A stretch of 64,000 nucleotides of DNA from Tritrichomonas musculus (lineage: Eukaryota > Parabasalia > Tritrichomonadida > Tritrichomonadidae). The stretch lies in assembly GCA_039105265.1 (NCBI GenBank), contig JAPFFF010000048.1:806001-870000 (forward strand). Direction: 5' to 3'. Within the stretch, counting starts at the first letter, position 1. The number at the start of each line of letters is the position of its first letter. The notes beneath the pieces were generated by a model. It was not told where the DNA came from and did no database searches. It saw nothing but the letters and a program-made list of their open reading frames with translations. Positions 32,539 through 43,950 of this stretch are shown here, piece after piece. A program made the translations under genes and the position numbers.

Positions 32539-33327
32539 CTATATCATAATTCTAAAAATATTGGGTAGTTTTATTTAAAAATTTTAATGAATGCTCAAAT
32601 ACCTAATTTATTTGAATAATACATTATTTTCTGCATGATTTCTTTTTTTAATTATTCGAAAATATCGCATTAGAATTTGTAAAGAGACTTGAAAAATCTG
32701 TATACCTTTGAAAAACCTGTATACCAAAATTTTTTCAATATTTAAAGTCATTATTATGTGTTCTAAAAATTCATATGAGCATTAGATATCATATAACGCA
32801 ATATTTATTAGTATCGACATGAAATATTAAGTTCATTACTGAAAAACTATTGAACATTTATTAATGATGAATCTTTAAAATCTTCTTACAAATTGTTTTG
32901 AAAATTATATATACAATATAAAATAGTATATATTTTAAAATAAAATTATTTAAGGTATCAACTTTCTGGCTAAATAATGAGATATTAAAAAAAGCATTCA
33001 AAAAGTTTTAAAAATGAAATAACGTGTAAATTTCCACGAATTCAAAAAGTTACAAATGAAATAACGTATAAATTTCCACGAATTCAAAAAAATTCAATAT
33101 CATTATTATATAAAAAGTTAAAAAACGATCGATTATTTGTGAGTTTTTTAAAAATAAACATCTCAAATTAAAAATTGTTTATATCTTAATTTAGGTCCAA
33201 TAATAATTATGTTATTAATATATATTTATATTATATACTAAATAATAAATATAAGAAATCAATATTATTGAAGTTTATAAGACAAAAGGGAGTTTCCATA
33301 CCTTTTACAAAAATTGTTTAAACAATA
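32476..33327. other. Intergenic region with poly-T and a short tandem repeat
   Basis: A T tract of about 38 bases lies at 32502-32539. A two-copy tandem of about 47 bp (AAATGAAATAACGTRTAAAT with TTCCACGAATTCAAAAA) covers about 33010-33090. No gene is seen. Confidence 0.6.
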
Positions 33328-33711
33328 AACTTTGACTATTAATTTTCGACATTGAATTTTTCAAAGTGCATTCAATTTATCATTTTTTATAAAACGATCT
33401 CCTGATGGCGATCCATATGCTTTCTGCTAAGCTCCCTCTGTTGGAGGATTATGTGAAGCATCCTTATGGAGTTGCTAGCTCATAAGACTCACCATATCGC
33501 AATAAAGCCATGCTTTTCTATAAGTAAATTTCTTATTCTAAAAAATATAAATACGGATAAACTTCTGAATTTAAAAATAAACAATTCAAAAATTGAATAC
33601 ATTGCTTTGAGAGAAACAAAAAATTTTCGACACTTTATCGTTTTTTTAGTCAATTTTGAATGTGAATTGACGGTTATTTGCTCGTTATGTCGAAAATTAA
33701 TAGTCAGAGTT
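33328..33711. mobile_element. 384 bp TA-flanked inverted-repeat element
   Basis: TA at 33326-33327 and 33712-33713. The ends are 25 bp inverted repeats with one mismatch, beginning AACTTTGACTATTAATTTTC on the left. The first 20 bases resemble the ends of the 103 bp MITE (AACTTTGTTTTTTAAT.TTCG), so the two are probably one family. A plus-strand frame of 82 codons (33466-33714) has no recognisable similarity. Confidence 0.8.
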
Positions 33712-34700
33712 TAGAATAGAGTTATTTTTCGAGAATTTATTGAGAGAAATACATTTATTCAAAAAAGACAATCATTTAAGCCAATTGAATGAATTCAAAA
33801 AATAAAATGCATTGATCTTGAATAAATAGTTGTTTTTATTTTACTTTTTATAATTTATATATTTTTCATTGTTTAAAAAATTATTTAAATATATTAATTT
33901 GTGTATTTATTGGATATCTTCCAAAATAAATTTATATTATCAAAAAATATCTCTACTTCATTGAAACATTTGAATGATTTTCTATTTAAGTTCGTTATGT
34001 TATTTGATTATTAACAAAAAAAACGAAAAAAAATGAATGTACATTCATAAATATATATATAAAATTTGTATAATTAAGCATTCATTTTTGCCCAGTAAAA
34101 AAAAAAAGAAAGTTGTAACTTTTTCATAGGCTTGTTATTTTCCCATTCTCTAGTTCAATAAATGATTTACTTTTTGATATACATAAATAAATTTGCTTAT
34201 CTATTTCAGATATTGAGAATTATTATTTTCAGCTTTTGATATAAGAAATTTCAATTAAACTTTTTGATAAACTTATGATCGAAATTTAATCTAAAATATC
34301 TCATTAAAAAGAATGCATTTTTTGATTTTAACATTAAAATAAACATTACTACTTTATATTATATATTTAAATATTTTAAAACCAAAATATTAATTATTAA
34401 AAACGATAAATATGTTTGAGATTTCGAGATTAATATCATGTTTACAATTATTTTCATATCACATTTCTTCAAAAAGTTATCGCTCTCTAATTCTCTGATA
34501 TCAAAAAATATTTGAATTTAATACAGGCATTTTGAAGATATTATAATTTATTTTAGCAGTATAACTATTTCAAAAAGTTTTTATAGAAAAAAAAATAATT
34601 GAAAATGGGCACTTATATTGAGCAAATAAACCGGTACCTCCAATAATCAGTAATTTTAAAAGATCTGTATATAAAGGATTCTTTATCGAATGACTATTTC
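33712..34700. other. AT-rich intergenic region
   Basis: Nothing recognised. Confidence 0.55.
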
Positions 34701-35700
34701 ACAACCAGAATCCCCAATCTTTTTAGTAAATACAAGCAATCAGTATATGATCATATACAAAATTGTATAAGAAGGCCTGTTCCTGTTGAGAGACGGTAGA
34801 ATCTAAACTCATTTGAGTTATCAAAAGTTTAAAAAATAATTGCAAATTCTATCAATAATTCAAATTTTACAGTATATCATACATTTTACGATATTGATGA
34901 ATTTGTCATTGTATATTTCAATGAATATATCTTTGAATTTGCTTTTGATTTTTTGGTGAGACTAAATCTTCATAAAAAAAGATAATTGCAGATGAACTTG
35001 GAATCCATCTTGTTGTGAATTCTATATGGAATGCTCGATCTATTTCACCTTCTCAATTATCATCAATGTTTTCCAAGGTAGGCCAATAGAACTGTTGTCC
35101 TATCGATTAACTATATAACATGAAAATTTTAGATCAGCCAAAACTTTTTGTGAACAAATAGGTACTTTATGCCATTTTTTTAAAAACGACAATATAGAAA
35201 ATTAATATATAGATGAATGAGATTAAATATTTTCAGTAAATCCAAACTTTTCGTCTATGACCAGTTGAAAGATTACTAAAGAAGACCAGCTCCTGATGAC
35301 CATCTATATTACTTAGCCTCGGAAGAATTATCAATTATTGAATATAAAATAACAGGAATGATTGCAAATAATGAATTTAAGGTATATTTAACTTTTGATT
35401 ATATAGATGATTATATTATTGAAAATTTTAATAAATCAACATATTTGTATAAAAATTAAACTGCCAATCATTTCTGATCAAAAGCGATAATCATTGCTGA
35501 TGAAAACTGCCAATCGTTGCTGATGAAAACTGCCAATCATTGCTGATCAAAACTGCCACTCCATAAAATTAATTGATAGAACATCAACCGAAAATTGATG
35601 AGGTTGACCAAAATGATTTCACCGATGAAGAAGAGAAGAGAGTTATTGTTCCTATTGAATATGAAATATGTGTAAGCCCATATGAATAACTCTCTTGCTC
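34700..35700 (+). pseudogene. Decayed duplicated coding sequence, family unknown
   Basis: Two diverged copies of one protein-like segment can be read in the plus frames. One is near 34725-34930 (KYKQSVYDHIQNCIRRPVPV and later NFTVYHTFYDIDEFVI). The other is near 35230-35460 (KLFVYDQLKDY, RRPAPDDHLYYLASEELSII, EFKVYLTFDYIDDYIIENFN). Both are interrupted by several stops. IIADELGIHLVVNSIWNARS near 34980-35040 follows the first copy. The layout is loosely like the helix-turn-helix region of DDE transposases, but I cannot identify the family with confidence. Confidence 0.4.
35461..35570 (+). repeat. 24 bp tandem repeat, about four copies
   Basis: Copies of ACTGCCAATCATTGCTGATC followed by AAAA (with A/T, G/A and GAA/CAA variants) stand between 35461 and 35570, at the downstream edge of the decayed duplicated sequence. 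Confidence 0.8.
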
Positions 35701-36669
35701 CATTGTTGGCTTAATGAAATGTTTTCAGGCCAATTTTAAATATATAATTTTTTATCATTTCAGACAAATCAGATTCTTAAAATAAACCAAATTTTCTACC
35801 AAGCATGCACAAATAACAAGCTGTATGAGTGATTTTCGATTGATTAACATCATTTTGAGAATTTACAAGACTAATGAAGAATTTTTCGAGATTGCCGATG
35901 TGGATATCACCAAATGTGCAAAAATCAGAGGATAAATGATATCGAAAAATTAATGGGAACAATAACTCTCTTCGAAATGCTCCTTTGACTCCAAATCAGC
36001 AATTTTGTTATTACTAAAATAGAGATTAAAATAATCCAATCTGAAAATTGAATAGAAAAATACCGAATTGAATGGATGACGATCACTTTCTTCTATTGCG
36101 ATCCAATTTTTGATTGTACTATAAATGGGGAAGGGGGGGGGAAAAAAATAACTTTTTCGAAGTATATTGTTCGAAAACTTAGCAAAGTACCTACAATAAG
36201 ATATTTCATTTCAAACATCTTTTTCGATACTATTGATTGTAATTTAGCTAAAAAACTCAATAGTTATAGATATCCAGACGAGGTCGCTGACTTTTTAGTA
36301 TCTTTACAATTCATGTTCATACTTTTAAGTTATCATAATGATAACTTGGCTCTTTGGATGTTTCCGATGTGCTGTTGGAATGAATGTTTCAACAAACAGC
36401 AAATTGGTAAAAAGACACACATTCTCATGCCACGAGTGGCAATAAAGAGGGCGTTTTGCATAATTGCAATATCATAAGTATTATATAGTAAGAGGCTCAT
36501 AGAAGCATTACAAAAGGAAATCGAACAACTAAAAAAAAAAAAAAAAAAAAAAAAAACAAGAAAACTAACGCGCGATATAATCATAAATCATTTAATAAAC
36601 TATAATCATTGAACATACATAAATGTTTTTTGTATTTTGAAATTCAATTAATAATTAATATCATTTAAT
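35700..36669. other. Intergenic region, possible relics
   Basis: A plus-strand frame at 36076-36477 (133 codons) is Phe/Cys-rich with no recognisable similarity and a G/A homopolymer run near its start. It is probably chance or relic. An A tract of about 24 bases lies at 36531-36555. Confidence 0.45.
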
Positions 36670-36950
36670 GACAACTTTTTGAGCAAAGCTCAAAAAATTG
36701 TCATTCTTGAGATCTATTAGGTATAATATTTCATTTGTTTTCTTCATGGAAGTTGATTTATGTAAGTTTTGAAAAGAAATCAAATTAGAAAATAATAAAA
36801 GGCCACTTTTTGAGCTTCGCTCAAAAAGTGTCCAAGCATAAGATTCATTTCGGTTATGTAATAACTTGGTTATAGCTGGTTTTGATGTTTGAATATCTGA
36901 TTTGAGGAAATTGCAAGAAACGCCACTTTTTGAGCTTCGCTCAAAAAGTG
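36670..36950. repeat. Three spaced perfect or near-perfect hairpins
   Basis: 36804-36830 and 36924-36950 are identical: CACTTTTTGAGC, loop TTC, GCTCAAAAAGTG (12 bp arms). 36670-36702 is a variant with 15 bp arms (one mismatch) around an AAA loop. They are spaced about 120-130 bp apart in unrelated intervening sequence. They could be pol II 3'-end or pause structures, or footprints of a small palindromic element. Confidence 0.85.
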
Positions 36951-37449
36951 TCTATGCTTTAGATAATAATGGCGTAATAATATATTTTTCTTTCAAGAAC
37001 ATTGTTCTATTTTAAGCAAGTATTCTATAAAAACAAACGATTAAAATAAATAGAAAAATAATTGAGGGTCAATTTGGTTTCTCTTGTCATAAACTTTTTG
37101 CATCAAAAAGTTATTTTATTTTTTTGTTTTAAGAAAAAGTTATGTTTTATTTTTTGCTCCAAGAAAAAGTTCATGATTATTTTTCACTCTATCAAATTGA
37201 GGAAACTTTTTGACCGAAAAAAAATCAAAATAAACAAAAAAAAATTAAATATATAGTTTTGAGATAAACCCCCCTACCAAAAGAAATACCCCCCTACCAT
37301 TTTTTATTGAAAATATTGAATGGTTTATAATTTTCAAAAAATAATTTTTATTAACGATGTGACGAATTTTATAAAAGAAGATGCATAAAAAAACATTAAT
37401 GTAAGTTCCAAAGAATCAGATTCGAGTAATTACGTAGAACAACACGCAA

Positions 37450-38241
37450 ATGCTTTTAACAATTTTGAAACATGTTTCTCAACTCACACTACAAACACTC
37501 ACAAGTAAACAGATAAACAAACAAACATCACAGCAAGTTCCAAATAATCAGATTCGAGTAATTACGAAGAACAACACGCAAATGCTTTTAACAATTTTGA
37601 AACATGTTTCTCAACTCACACTACAGACACTCACAAGTAAACAGATAAACAAACAAACATCACAGCAAGTTCCAAATAATCAGATTCGAGTAATTACGAA
37701 GAACAACACGCAAATGCTTTTAACAATTTCGAAACATGTTTCTCAAATCACACTACAAACACTCACAAGTAAACAGATAAACAAACAAACATCACAGCAA
37801 GTTCCAAATAATCAGATTCGAGTAATTACGAAGAACAACACGCAAATGCTTTTAACAATTTCGAAACATGTTTCTCAACTCACACTACAGACACTCACAA
37901 GTAAACAGATAAACAAACAAACATCACAGCAAGTTCCAAATAATCAGATTCGAGTAATTACGAAGAACAACACGCAAATGCTTTTAACAATTTCGAAACA
38001 TGTTTCTCAAATCACACTACAAACACTCACAAGTAAACAGATAAACAAACAAACATCACAGCAAGTTCCAAATAATCAGATTCGAGTAATTACGAAGAAC
38101 AACACGCAAATGCTTTTAACAATTTCGAAACATGTTTCTCAAATCACACTACAGACACTCACAAGTAAACAGATAAACAAACAAACATCACAGCAAGTTC
38201 CAAATAATCAGATTCGAGTAATTACGAAGAACAACACGCTG
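37450..38241 (+). repeat. 132 bp tandem repeat, six forward units
   Basis: Units begin ATGCTTTTAACAATTTYGAA at 37450, 37582, 37714, 37846, 37978 and 38110, with a partial lead-in from about 37405. The period is 44 codons, so a Thr/Gln/Asn-rich frame stays open (to 38256). The same frame is open in the inverted copies on the other strand, so this follows from the period rather than from coding. Confidence 0.95.
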
Positions 38242-38526
38242 TTTCGAAATTGTTAAAAGCATTTGCGTGTTGTTCTTCGTAATTACTCGAATCTGATTAT
38301 TTGGAACTTGCTGTGATGTTTGTTTGTTTATCTGTTTACTTGTGAGTGTTTGTAGTGTGATTTGAGAAACATGTTTCAAAATTGTTAAAAGCATTTGCGT
38401 GTTGTTCTTCGTAATTACTCGAATCTGATTATTTGGAACTTGCTGTGATGTTTGTTTGTTTATCTGTTTACTTGTGAGTGTCTGTAGTGTGAGTTGAGAA
38501 ACATGTTTCGAAATTGTTAAAAGCAC
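38242..38526 (-). repeat. 132 bp tandem repeat, inverted units
   Basis: About two and a half copies of the same unit in opposite orientation, joined head to head to the forward block at about 38240. This makes a large palindrome whose arms could fold over nearly 300 bp. Confidence 0.93.
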
Positions 38527-39002
38527 TTGCTTATTGTGTCCAATAATAACTATTCTGGTGTTAGCCTAAATAAAAAATGAAAATAAACGTATCATATTAA
38601 ATATAAACGTCAACTTTAACGTCAGTAGAGGTGTAGAAGATTCTTTAAAAATAATAAAAACCGTCTTATTTTTTCTCAAAATAAACGTCTTTAGATATCA
38701 TGAAAACATATTTATCTCCAAATTTATAGTGTAAAATCAATAAATTTTATCTTGATTTTGAATTTAAATATTTATGTAAAATTATAGAATATAATATAAA
38801 TATGTATCATTTCGAATAAAAGTTTTTACTATCAGAAAAACCCCCCTACCATTTTACTTTTTTCTTCTCAATTTTGAATGCTAAAAAAAAAGTCGATTGA
38901 TAATGGTGAAAAAATAGGTGAAAAAAATGGTAGGGGGGTTTTACTTTTGGTAGGGGGGTTTTTCCTCATACTATACTTTTTGAAAAAAAAAAAAAAAAAA
39001 AA

Positions 39003-39330
39003 AGTTAAAGAATATCGAGCTTTAAAGGCTAACTACTCAAAGATAAAATATGTGGAAGGAACTGCAAAGAACATGGTGTCGATTGACGAGATGTCCAGAC
39101 GTTGTCAGATTGCCGAAGATAATGTTTCCAAGCTTGGGACCTCGTTTTTGACAGCGAGGCTTCTGGGAGCCCCTTACGATATACTACTACATATAAAGAA
39201 TTTAAAAAGCTTAAAGTTATATTTCTTTTGGTATAAATAGGCACAATGCTTCAGGAACATTACAATGATCTTGTCCCTAAAATGTTCAAAGGAGTCGATT
39301 CATTTTCAAACACAATTATATAACAAAAAG
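39003..39330 (+). pseudogene. Fragment of an unidentified coding sequence
   Basis: After an A tract a protein-like frame reads VKEYRALKANYSKIKYVEGT, AKNMVSIDEMSRRCQIAEDN, VSKLGTSFLTARLLGAPYDI, ending at 39240. A second piece, MLQEHYNDLVPKMFKGVDSF, follows from about 39246. GC is higher than in the flanks. I do not recognise the family. The 5' end is lost where the 1.72 kb element stops. Confidence 0.45.
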
Positions 39331-39809
39331 CAATATAATATTAGACATACAAGAAGTATTTCAAATGAACTTAAAAAAAACTCATTATTCGGTTGGCTGA
39401 ATCCACTTTGACAATAATAAAACTGATTATATTGAGTTAGTATGAGATTTGAAAATATCAATTGAATACTTTATTAAATATAAACTATACAATTTCTAAT
39501 CTTAAAAATATCTTCATAATTACCAAATTATATGTGAATTATTTTAATGAAATATATCATAGAAAACCATAATAAATATAAATAATATAATTAAAATTTA
39601 TCGATTATTTGAGAGTGTAAATACCTAAATTTAAGAAGCTTCTCAAAAAGTCATTTTTCTTTTAGATTTTCCAAATTTGTCAAATGCTAGACCACCAAAA
39701 AGTTAAAAAGATGAATGCTGAACAAACACAAGATTTATTCAAAATCATTAAAAATTTAACGCATTCATTTTTATAACGCTTTAAATATTTTAATATAGAT
39801 ATAGATCTT
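39331..39809. other. AT-rich intergenic region
   Basis: Nothing recognised. Confidence 0.55.
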
Positions 39810-40060
39810 ATGTCATTTGTTCTTCTTCTTGGACCAACACGAAGTGGAAAAACAACTTTAATGTATGGTTTTTCCGATAACGAATTAAAATGCTATTCAA
39901 CTGATAATTCTCTTAGATCATAACCTTCCATCCTTTCTGAAAATCTCAGAATCGGCTATACAGGCCATCCACAAGCGAGCATTCCAGAGTTAATATATAA
40001 TGGAAGTAATAGATTTAATCTTTGTGATTGTTCTTTATTTTTTCGTAATACAAGACAATT
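39810..40060 (+). pseudogene. P-loop NTPase fragment
   Basis: The ATG at 39810 opens MSFVLLLGPTRSGKTTLMYG, a Walker A motif (GPTRSGKTT) preceded by a hydrophobic strand. A TAA at 39921 interrupts. The same frame then reads PSILSENLRIGYTGHPQASI and NRFNLCDCSLFF, the latter like a Walker B/DxxG region. Only the first quarter of a nucleotide-binding domain is present, so this is a truncated copy of a host P-loop protein whose family I cannot name. Confidence 0.55.
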
Positions 40061-40310
40061 GCAATTCATTTTTTAATTTGCACTAATTTACAGTTTTATT
40101 AGCAAACATGCAAAATATTAATGAGATATGATAAATATCACACTGTTAGTGTGAAATGACCATCACAAAATTCAAAGAATAAAACTTTTTGATAAATATA
40201 ATAAGAACTTTTTGATAACATATTAAGAAGACAATTTTATCAACACAAAATAAAATCAAAATTCGAATCTACTTAAAGTTTATTAATATTTTAAATCTAT
40301 TAATGACATT

Positions 40311-42704
40311 TTATTCATTTTTAGCTTCTTCGGACTGAATCAATTTAACAAGCATATCTTCTATTTGCTCTACTTGGAAGCTATATGATTTGACGCCCAT
40401 TTCTTTTTCTTTTTTAGAAAATTCTGCAATGAAATTGACAATTTCTCTATCAACAGGGATCAAGATACTGTCATTTCTATCTTCAACCATTGTAGTACCA
40501 GGCACGTAAGATTTAGCCAAGTCAAAGACAGGACCGATTGTTCCATCTTCTCTTTCTACTCTCATTTTGTAACCACATTTATACTTCTCTCTCATTTCTG
40601 TTGAAGTTCCAGTGAAAGGCACTCTTCCACCAGCAACAATGAACAAACGAGAAGAAACAGCTTCAGCTTCTTCGAGAGCATGACTTGTAACAATTGATGT
40701 TGTATATTTCAATGAAGAAATCATTTTCCAAATCAATTGACGTGCTTGAACATCAACTCCTGCAGTTGGCTCATCCATTAAAACAACAGCTGGATTACCA
40801 AGTAAAGAAAGACCAATACAAAGCTTTCTCTTTTGACCACCAGAAAGATCACCTGCACGATTGTTCATCATATGAGATAATTGCATATTTGATGCAAAGT
40901 ACTGAATTGAATCCTCCAAAACATCGGGTGCAATTCCTCGATATGCTCCGAATAATTCGAAGTGTTCTCTAACTGACAGTTCATTAATAATAACGTTATC
41001 TTGGAAACAAACACCCATGTTATGCTGATCAAGTCCTCCATGAAGAACAATTTCACCTTCTGTAGGTCGAATTGCACCAGCAATCAAATTAATTAATGTT
41101 GATTTACCTGCACCATTTGGACCAATCATAACAATGACTTCTCCTCTGTTTACTTCAAAAGAGACGTCATTAAGTGCTTTGCTTTTCTTGTTATATTGCT
41201 TGGTAACATTTTCAAGACTTAAAGCAAGAGCATTTTCATTAGTGATTTTCATTATCTTCTCCTTCTTTCCGAGTAATTTGAGCATTCCTTCTTTTGTGAA
41301 CAATTCTTTGACTTTAAGTAATGGATTTCCAAATGGTCTTGGCATGACAGCATTGAAAATTAAGAATAAAAAGAAATATAAAACAGTGTCAATTCCAAGC
41401 CACATAAATGGAATCCATGGTCTTCCAATGAAAACACGATCGTTTAAATTGCTCCATTTGAATGGTGGCATTCCTGTTGAACATGCAATGTAACCTTGCA
41501 TGACAAATAGTTCAAATGCTGATATTGGAACAATGCATAAGACATGTGTAAGTGCATCATTATGACTTGAACTATCAAGAGTTAAAAATTGATGAAGAAG
41601 AGCCATAACTAAACCCAATACAATTAAAATAACTGTCAATGATCTTCCACTTGTTCCTTTGTTCATGAAAGTTGACAAGAAGAATTGGAATGAAATTTCT
41701 GATAGAACATACAACATGAAAACAATAAAAATGAGCCAAAAGTTACTACCAACTAAAATGAAGGAGAATGAATAGCATAATGCCATCATTAAATAGCAGC
41801 AAAAGTTAATAACAATTGGTGTGATAAAGTTTGTAAACCAAAAAGCTGACTCTTTCATTCCCATCATGAATGATAATGCATTAACATGATTATCTTTTTC
41901 TTCAAAAATCTTTTCCATATCTGGCATGGATGAAATAATAATAGACAAAGATGTAATGAATGCAATGTTTAGTGCAATCGTTGACATTCTCGTCTTTTTC
42001 TCTGAATTTGCAAGTGCTCTTTCTGATAATACGGTATTTAATATAATTGAGTTATTTTTATCTTTTCCACTTCTTTCGTATTTCATTTTGACAAGTGCAT
42101 CTCGAAGCTCAAGATATACATCTCTTTGAGGTGATACCAGGGTTGATTGATGATAAACTTTAAATACAGGATTGTCAAGTGCATCATCACTCTCAACGTT
42201 TGCCCAATCAATCGCAATACCATTAGATTCAGTTGAATAAATTTGATCTTCAACATCTTTATATTTGGTTATATATTGTAATCTAGCACCTGGAAAAGTT
42301 AATGGTTCATCTCCACCTAAATCGTATGTACCTCCATATGTTCCCATCCTTAAAAATAGAGTATGATCAAGCAATTGTGTTAATAATGGATTTTTTGACA
42401 TTAAAATGACTTGAGCATCTTGATACATCATGAACCAAGTGATCAAATCTGATACATGTGCTTTTTCTTCTGGGGCTGGATTTGGTGGTGTTGTCACTGT
42501 TGAAAAATGAAATGCGATAAAACAAATAACAACTAAGAGAAAAGAAACGGCAATTTCAATAATGGCAGACTTCTTTCTTATTTTTTGCAAAATTTGCTTT
42601 TTAAATAACGCTTTGACTTGTCTTTTGAAACTAGGCTTTAAATCTTCATATGAACCTAATGGATTGCTAGTTTCTTCACTTATTGAATAATCATCATCAC
42701 TCAT
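40311..42704 (-). CDS. ABC transporter, ABCA-like half transporter
   Basis: 797 residues from the ATG at 42704. One membrane segment at about 48-66 (IIEIAVSFLLVVICFIAF) is followed by a large extracytoplasmic loop to about 240. A cluster of hydrophobic segments follows to about 475 (IAFITSLSIIISSM, YLMMALCYSFSFILV, LIFIVFMLYVL, VILIVLGLVMALL, VLYFFLFLIF). The nucleotide-binding domain (about 495-715) has Walker A GPNGAGKST, Q-loop GVCFQDN, signature LSGGQKRK, Walker B VVLMDEP and the switch histidine in TSHALEEAE. All catalytic residues are present. The topology (membrane part first, single NBD) matches ABC-A family half transporters, which dimerise and usually move lipids. The substrate is unknown. 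An initiator-like TCATTTCTATAAAAATG marks the start. Confidence 0.92.
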   Translation of the reverse strand: MSDDDYSISEETSNPLGSYEDLKPSFKRQVKALFKKQILQKIRKKSAIIEIAVSFLLVVICFIAFHFSTVTTPPNPAPEEKAHVSDLITWFMMYQDAQVILMSKNPLLTQLLDHTLFLRMGTYGGTYDLGGDEPLTFPGARLQYITKYKDVEDQIYSTESNGIAIDWANVESDDALDNPVFKVYHQSTLVSPQRDVYLELRDALVKMKYERSGKDKNNSIILNTVLSERALANSEKKTRMSTIALNIAFITSLSIIISSMPDMEKIFEEKDNHVNALSFMMGMKESAFWFTNFITPIVINFCCYLMMALCYSFSFILVGSNFWLIFIVFMLYVLSEISFQFFLSTFMNKGTSGRSLTVILIVLGLVMALLHQFLTLDSSSHNDALTHVLCIVPISAFELFVMQGYIACSTGMPPFKWSNLNDRVFIGRPWIPFMWLGIDTVLYFFLFLIFNAVMPRPFGNPLLKVKELFTKEGMLKLLGKKEKIMKITNENALALSLENVTKQYNKKSKALNDVSFEVNRGEVIVMIGPNGAGKSTLINLIAGAIRPTEGEIVLHGGLDQHNMGVCFQDNVIINELSVREHFELFGAYRGIAPDVLEDSIQYFASNMQLSHMMNNRAGDLSGGQKRKLCIGLSLLGNPAVVLMDEPTAGVDVQARQLIWKMISSLKYTTSIVTSHALEEAEAVSSRLFIVAGGRVPFTGTSTEMREKYKCGYKMRVEREDGTIGPVFDLAKSYVPGTTMVEDRNDSILIPVDREIVNFIAEFSKKEKEMGVKSYSFQVEQIEDMLVKLIQSEEAKNE

Positions 42705-42722
42705 TTTTATAGAAATGATATG
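42705..42722 (-). promoter_or_regulatory. Initiator-like motif of the ABC transporter gene
   Basis: On the minus strand ATATCATTTCTATAAAAATG. The TCATTT lies 10-16 bp before the ATG and is almost the same as the block before the P2 genes (ATATCATTTTTATAAATG). Confidence 0.55.
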
Positions 42723-43118
42723 ATTGTCTAAATAAAAGAATAATTCAATTCTATTTTAACCATGAAAATGAGTCCAGAAAAAGTTGGTTTTTGAATAAAT
42801 TATTTTTACAGGTAAATTGTATTTAAATTTGTTAAATAATAATTATTCAATTAATAATATTCCAGATTTTTTTATATATTCTGAATATAAAGATTTAAAA
42901 AATTAGAAAAATCAAAACTATTTTCTCTTTTTAGAATATTAGCGCAAAGCCAAAAATTGACCTTTGAGATATATGATCTCTTTTCAATTTTTCTGAAGTA
43001 TCATTTGAATTTATCAATATCTCAATGGCCAAATTTATGACCATTTTTCATTCTTTATTCATAAATATTTGAAAAATGAAAAATATTTCATGCCCAACTA
43101 ATGAATTTGCTCAAAATT
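42723..43118. other. AT-rich intergenic region
   Basis: Nothing recognised between the ABC transporter and the first tRNA-Cys/P2 module. Confidence 0.55.
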
Positions 43119-43950
43119 AATATTATTATAAGAATACCAAATAAAGTTGGATTCAAAATGCTTGGGATAACATTCAATTTTTTTCAATGTTTCTCTGAAA
43201 ATCTTCTTGACCTTTATAATGTGTAATTTTGACTTTTACGTATTGAAAAAGTTTTTCACAAGCCTTTTGAATCATACTTTATAAAAGGATTAGGGTTAAA
43301 TAATTGAATGCTCTCTTTTTTTTTTTTTTTTAACTTTGTTTTCATTTTTCTTTGTTATGTAATTAATATATTCACAATTTTATTTAATTTATAAATAATA
43401 TGATAGTAAATATATATAAATGTTTCTTTTACAATTTGATTTAGGACAATCGATGAAAATTCAAAATATTTAATTTCAAGTAGTTCCAAATAGATAAAAT
43501 GATGGCTTAAGAGCATCTACTAATACAATAAGAATAAGCCAGACAAAACTTGTTTCCAAAATCAACAAACAAAATCATTCGAAAACGATTTGTCAGATAT
43601 CTATGCATATTATATTTATTTATGTTAATATTAAATTCCAACCATCATTTTTGTTTTAGAGTTATGATATATTACAATTGATCATTAGCTTTATTCATTC
43701 CAACAAACTTATATGAAGATTAATTTTAAATATTATATGAATAATTATTTTTTTAATTCATGTTAATTATTAAATGTGTAAGATTATTTAATAAATATTA
43801 ATATCCCATCAAGAAAAATTTGTAAAATACACAAATAAAATTTGAAAAGAAAAAATATTTGAATGAGTATTCAAATAATCCACTTTTTCAAAAATCATCA
43901 TGATATTGTATATTTCCATGAAATAATAAGGACAAAATAAAAGAATAGAA

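Larger units (their letters stand above)
37254..38973. mobile_element. 1.72 kb inverted-repeat element carrying a palindromic 132 bp satellite
   Basis: The inverted ends begin TAGTTTTGAGATAAACCCCC (left, 37254) and TAGTATGAGGAAAAACCCCC (right, 38973 read inwards). Each contains two ACCCCCCTACCA boxes 21 bp apart, with a possible TA target duplication (37252-37253 and 38974-38975). A further CCCCCCTACCATTTTACTT box lies at about 38841. The interior is mainly a 132 bp tandem array, six units forward and then about two and a half inverted. No transposase is encoded. Family unassigned; Tc1/mariner-like by target. Confidence 0.72.

Noticed and set aside
33466-33714. 82-codon ORF inside the 384 bp element as a transposase
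   Set aside because: Far too short for a transposase, no DDE-type motif, and it runs into the inverted end.
36076-36477. 133-codon plus ORF
   Set aside because: No recognisable domain, begins over a G/A homopolymer run, and composition is like neighbouring non-coding DNA.
37450-38526. Thr/Gln-rich 44-residue repeat proteins on both strands
   Set aside because: The 132 bp period is a multiple of 3 and the array is inverted, so the same frame is open on both strands without needing selection.
40694-41493. Plus- and minus-strand ORFs within the ABC transporter
   Set aside because: Out-of-frame shadows of the NBD and membrane region.
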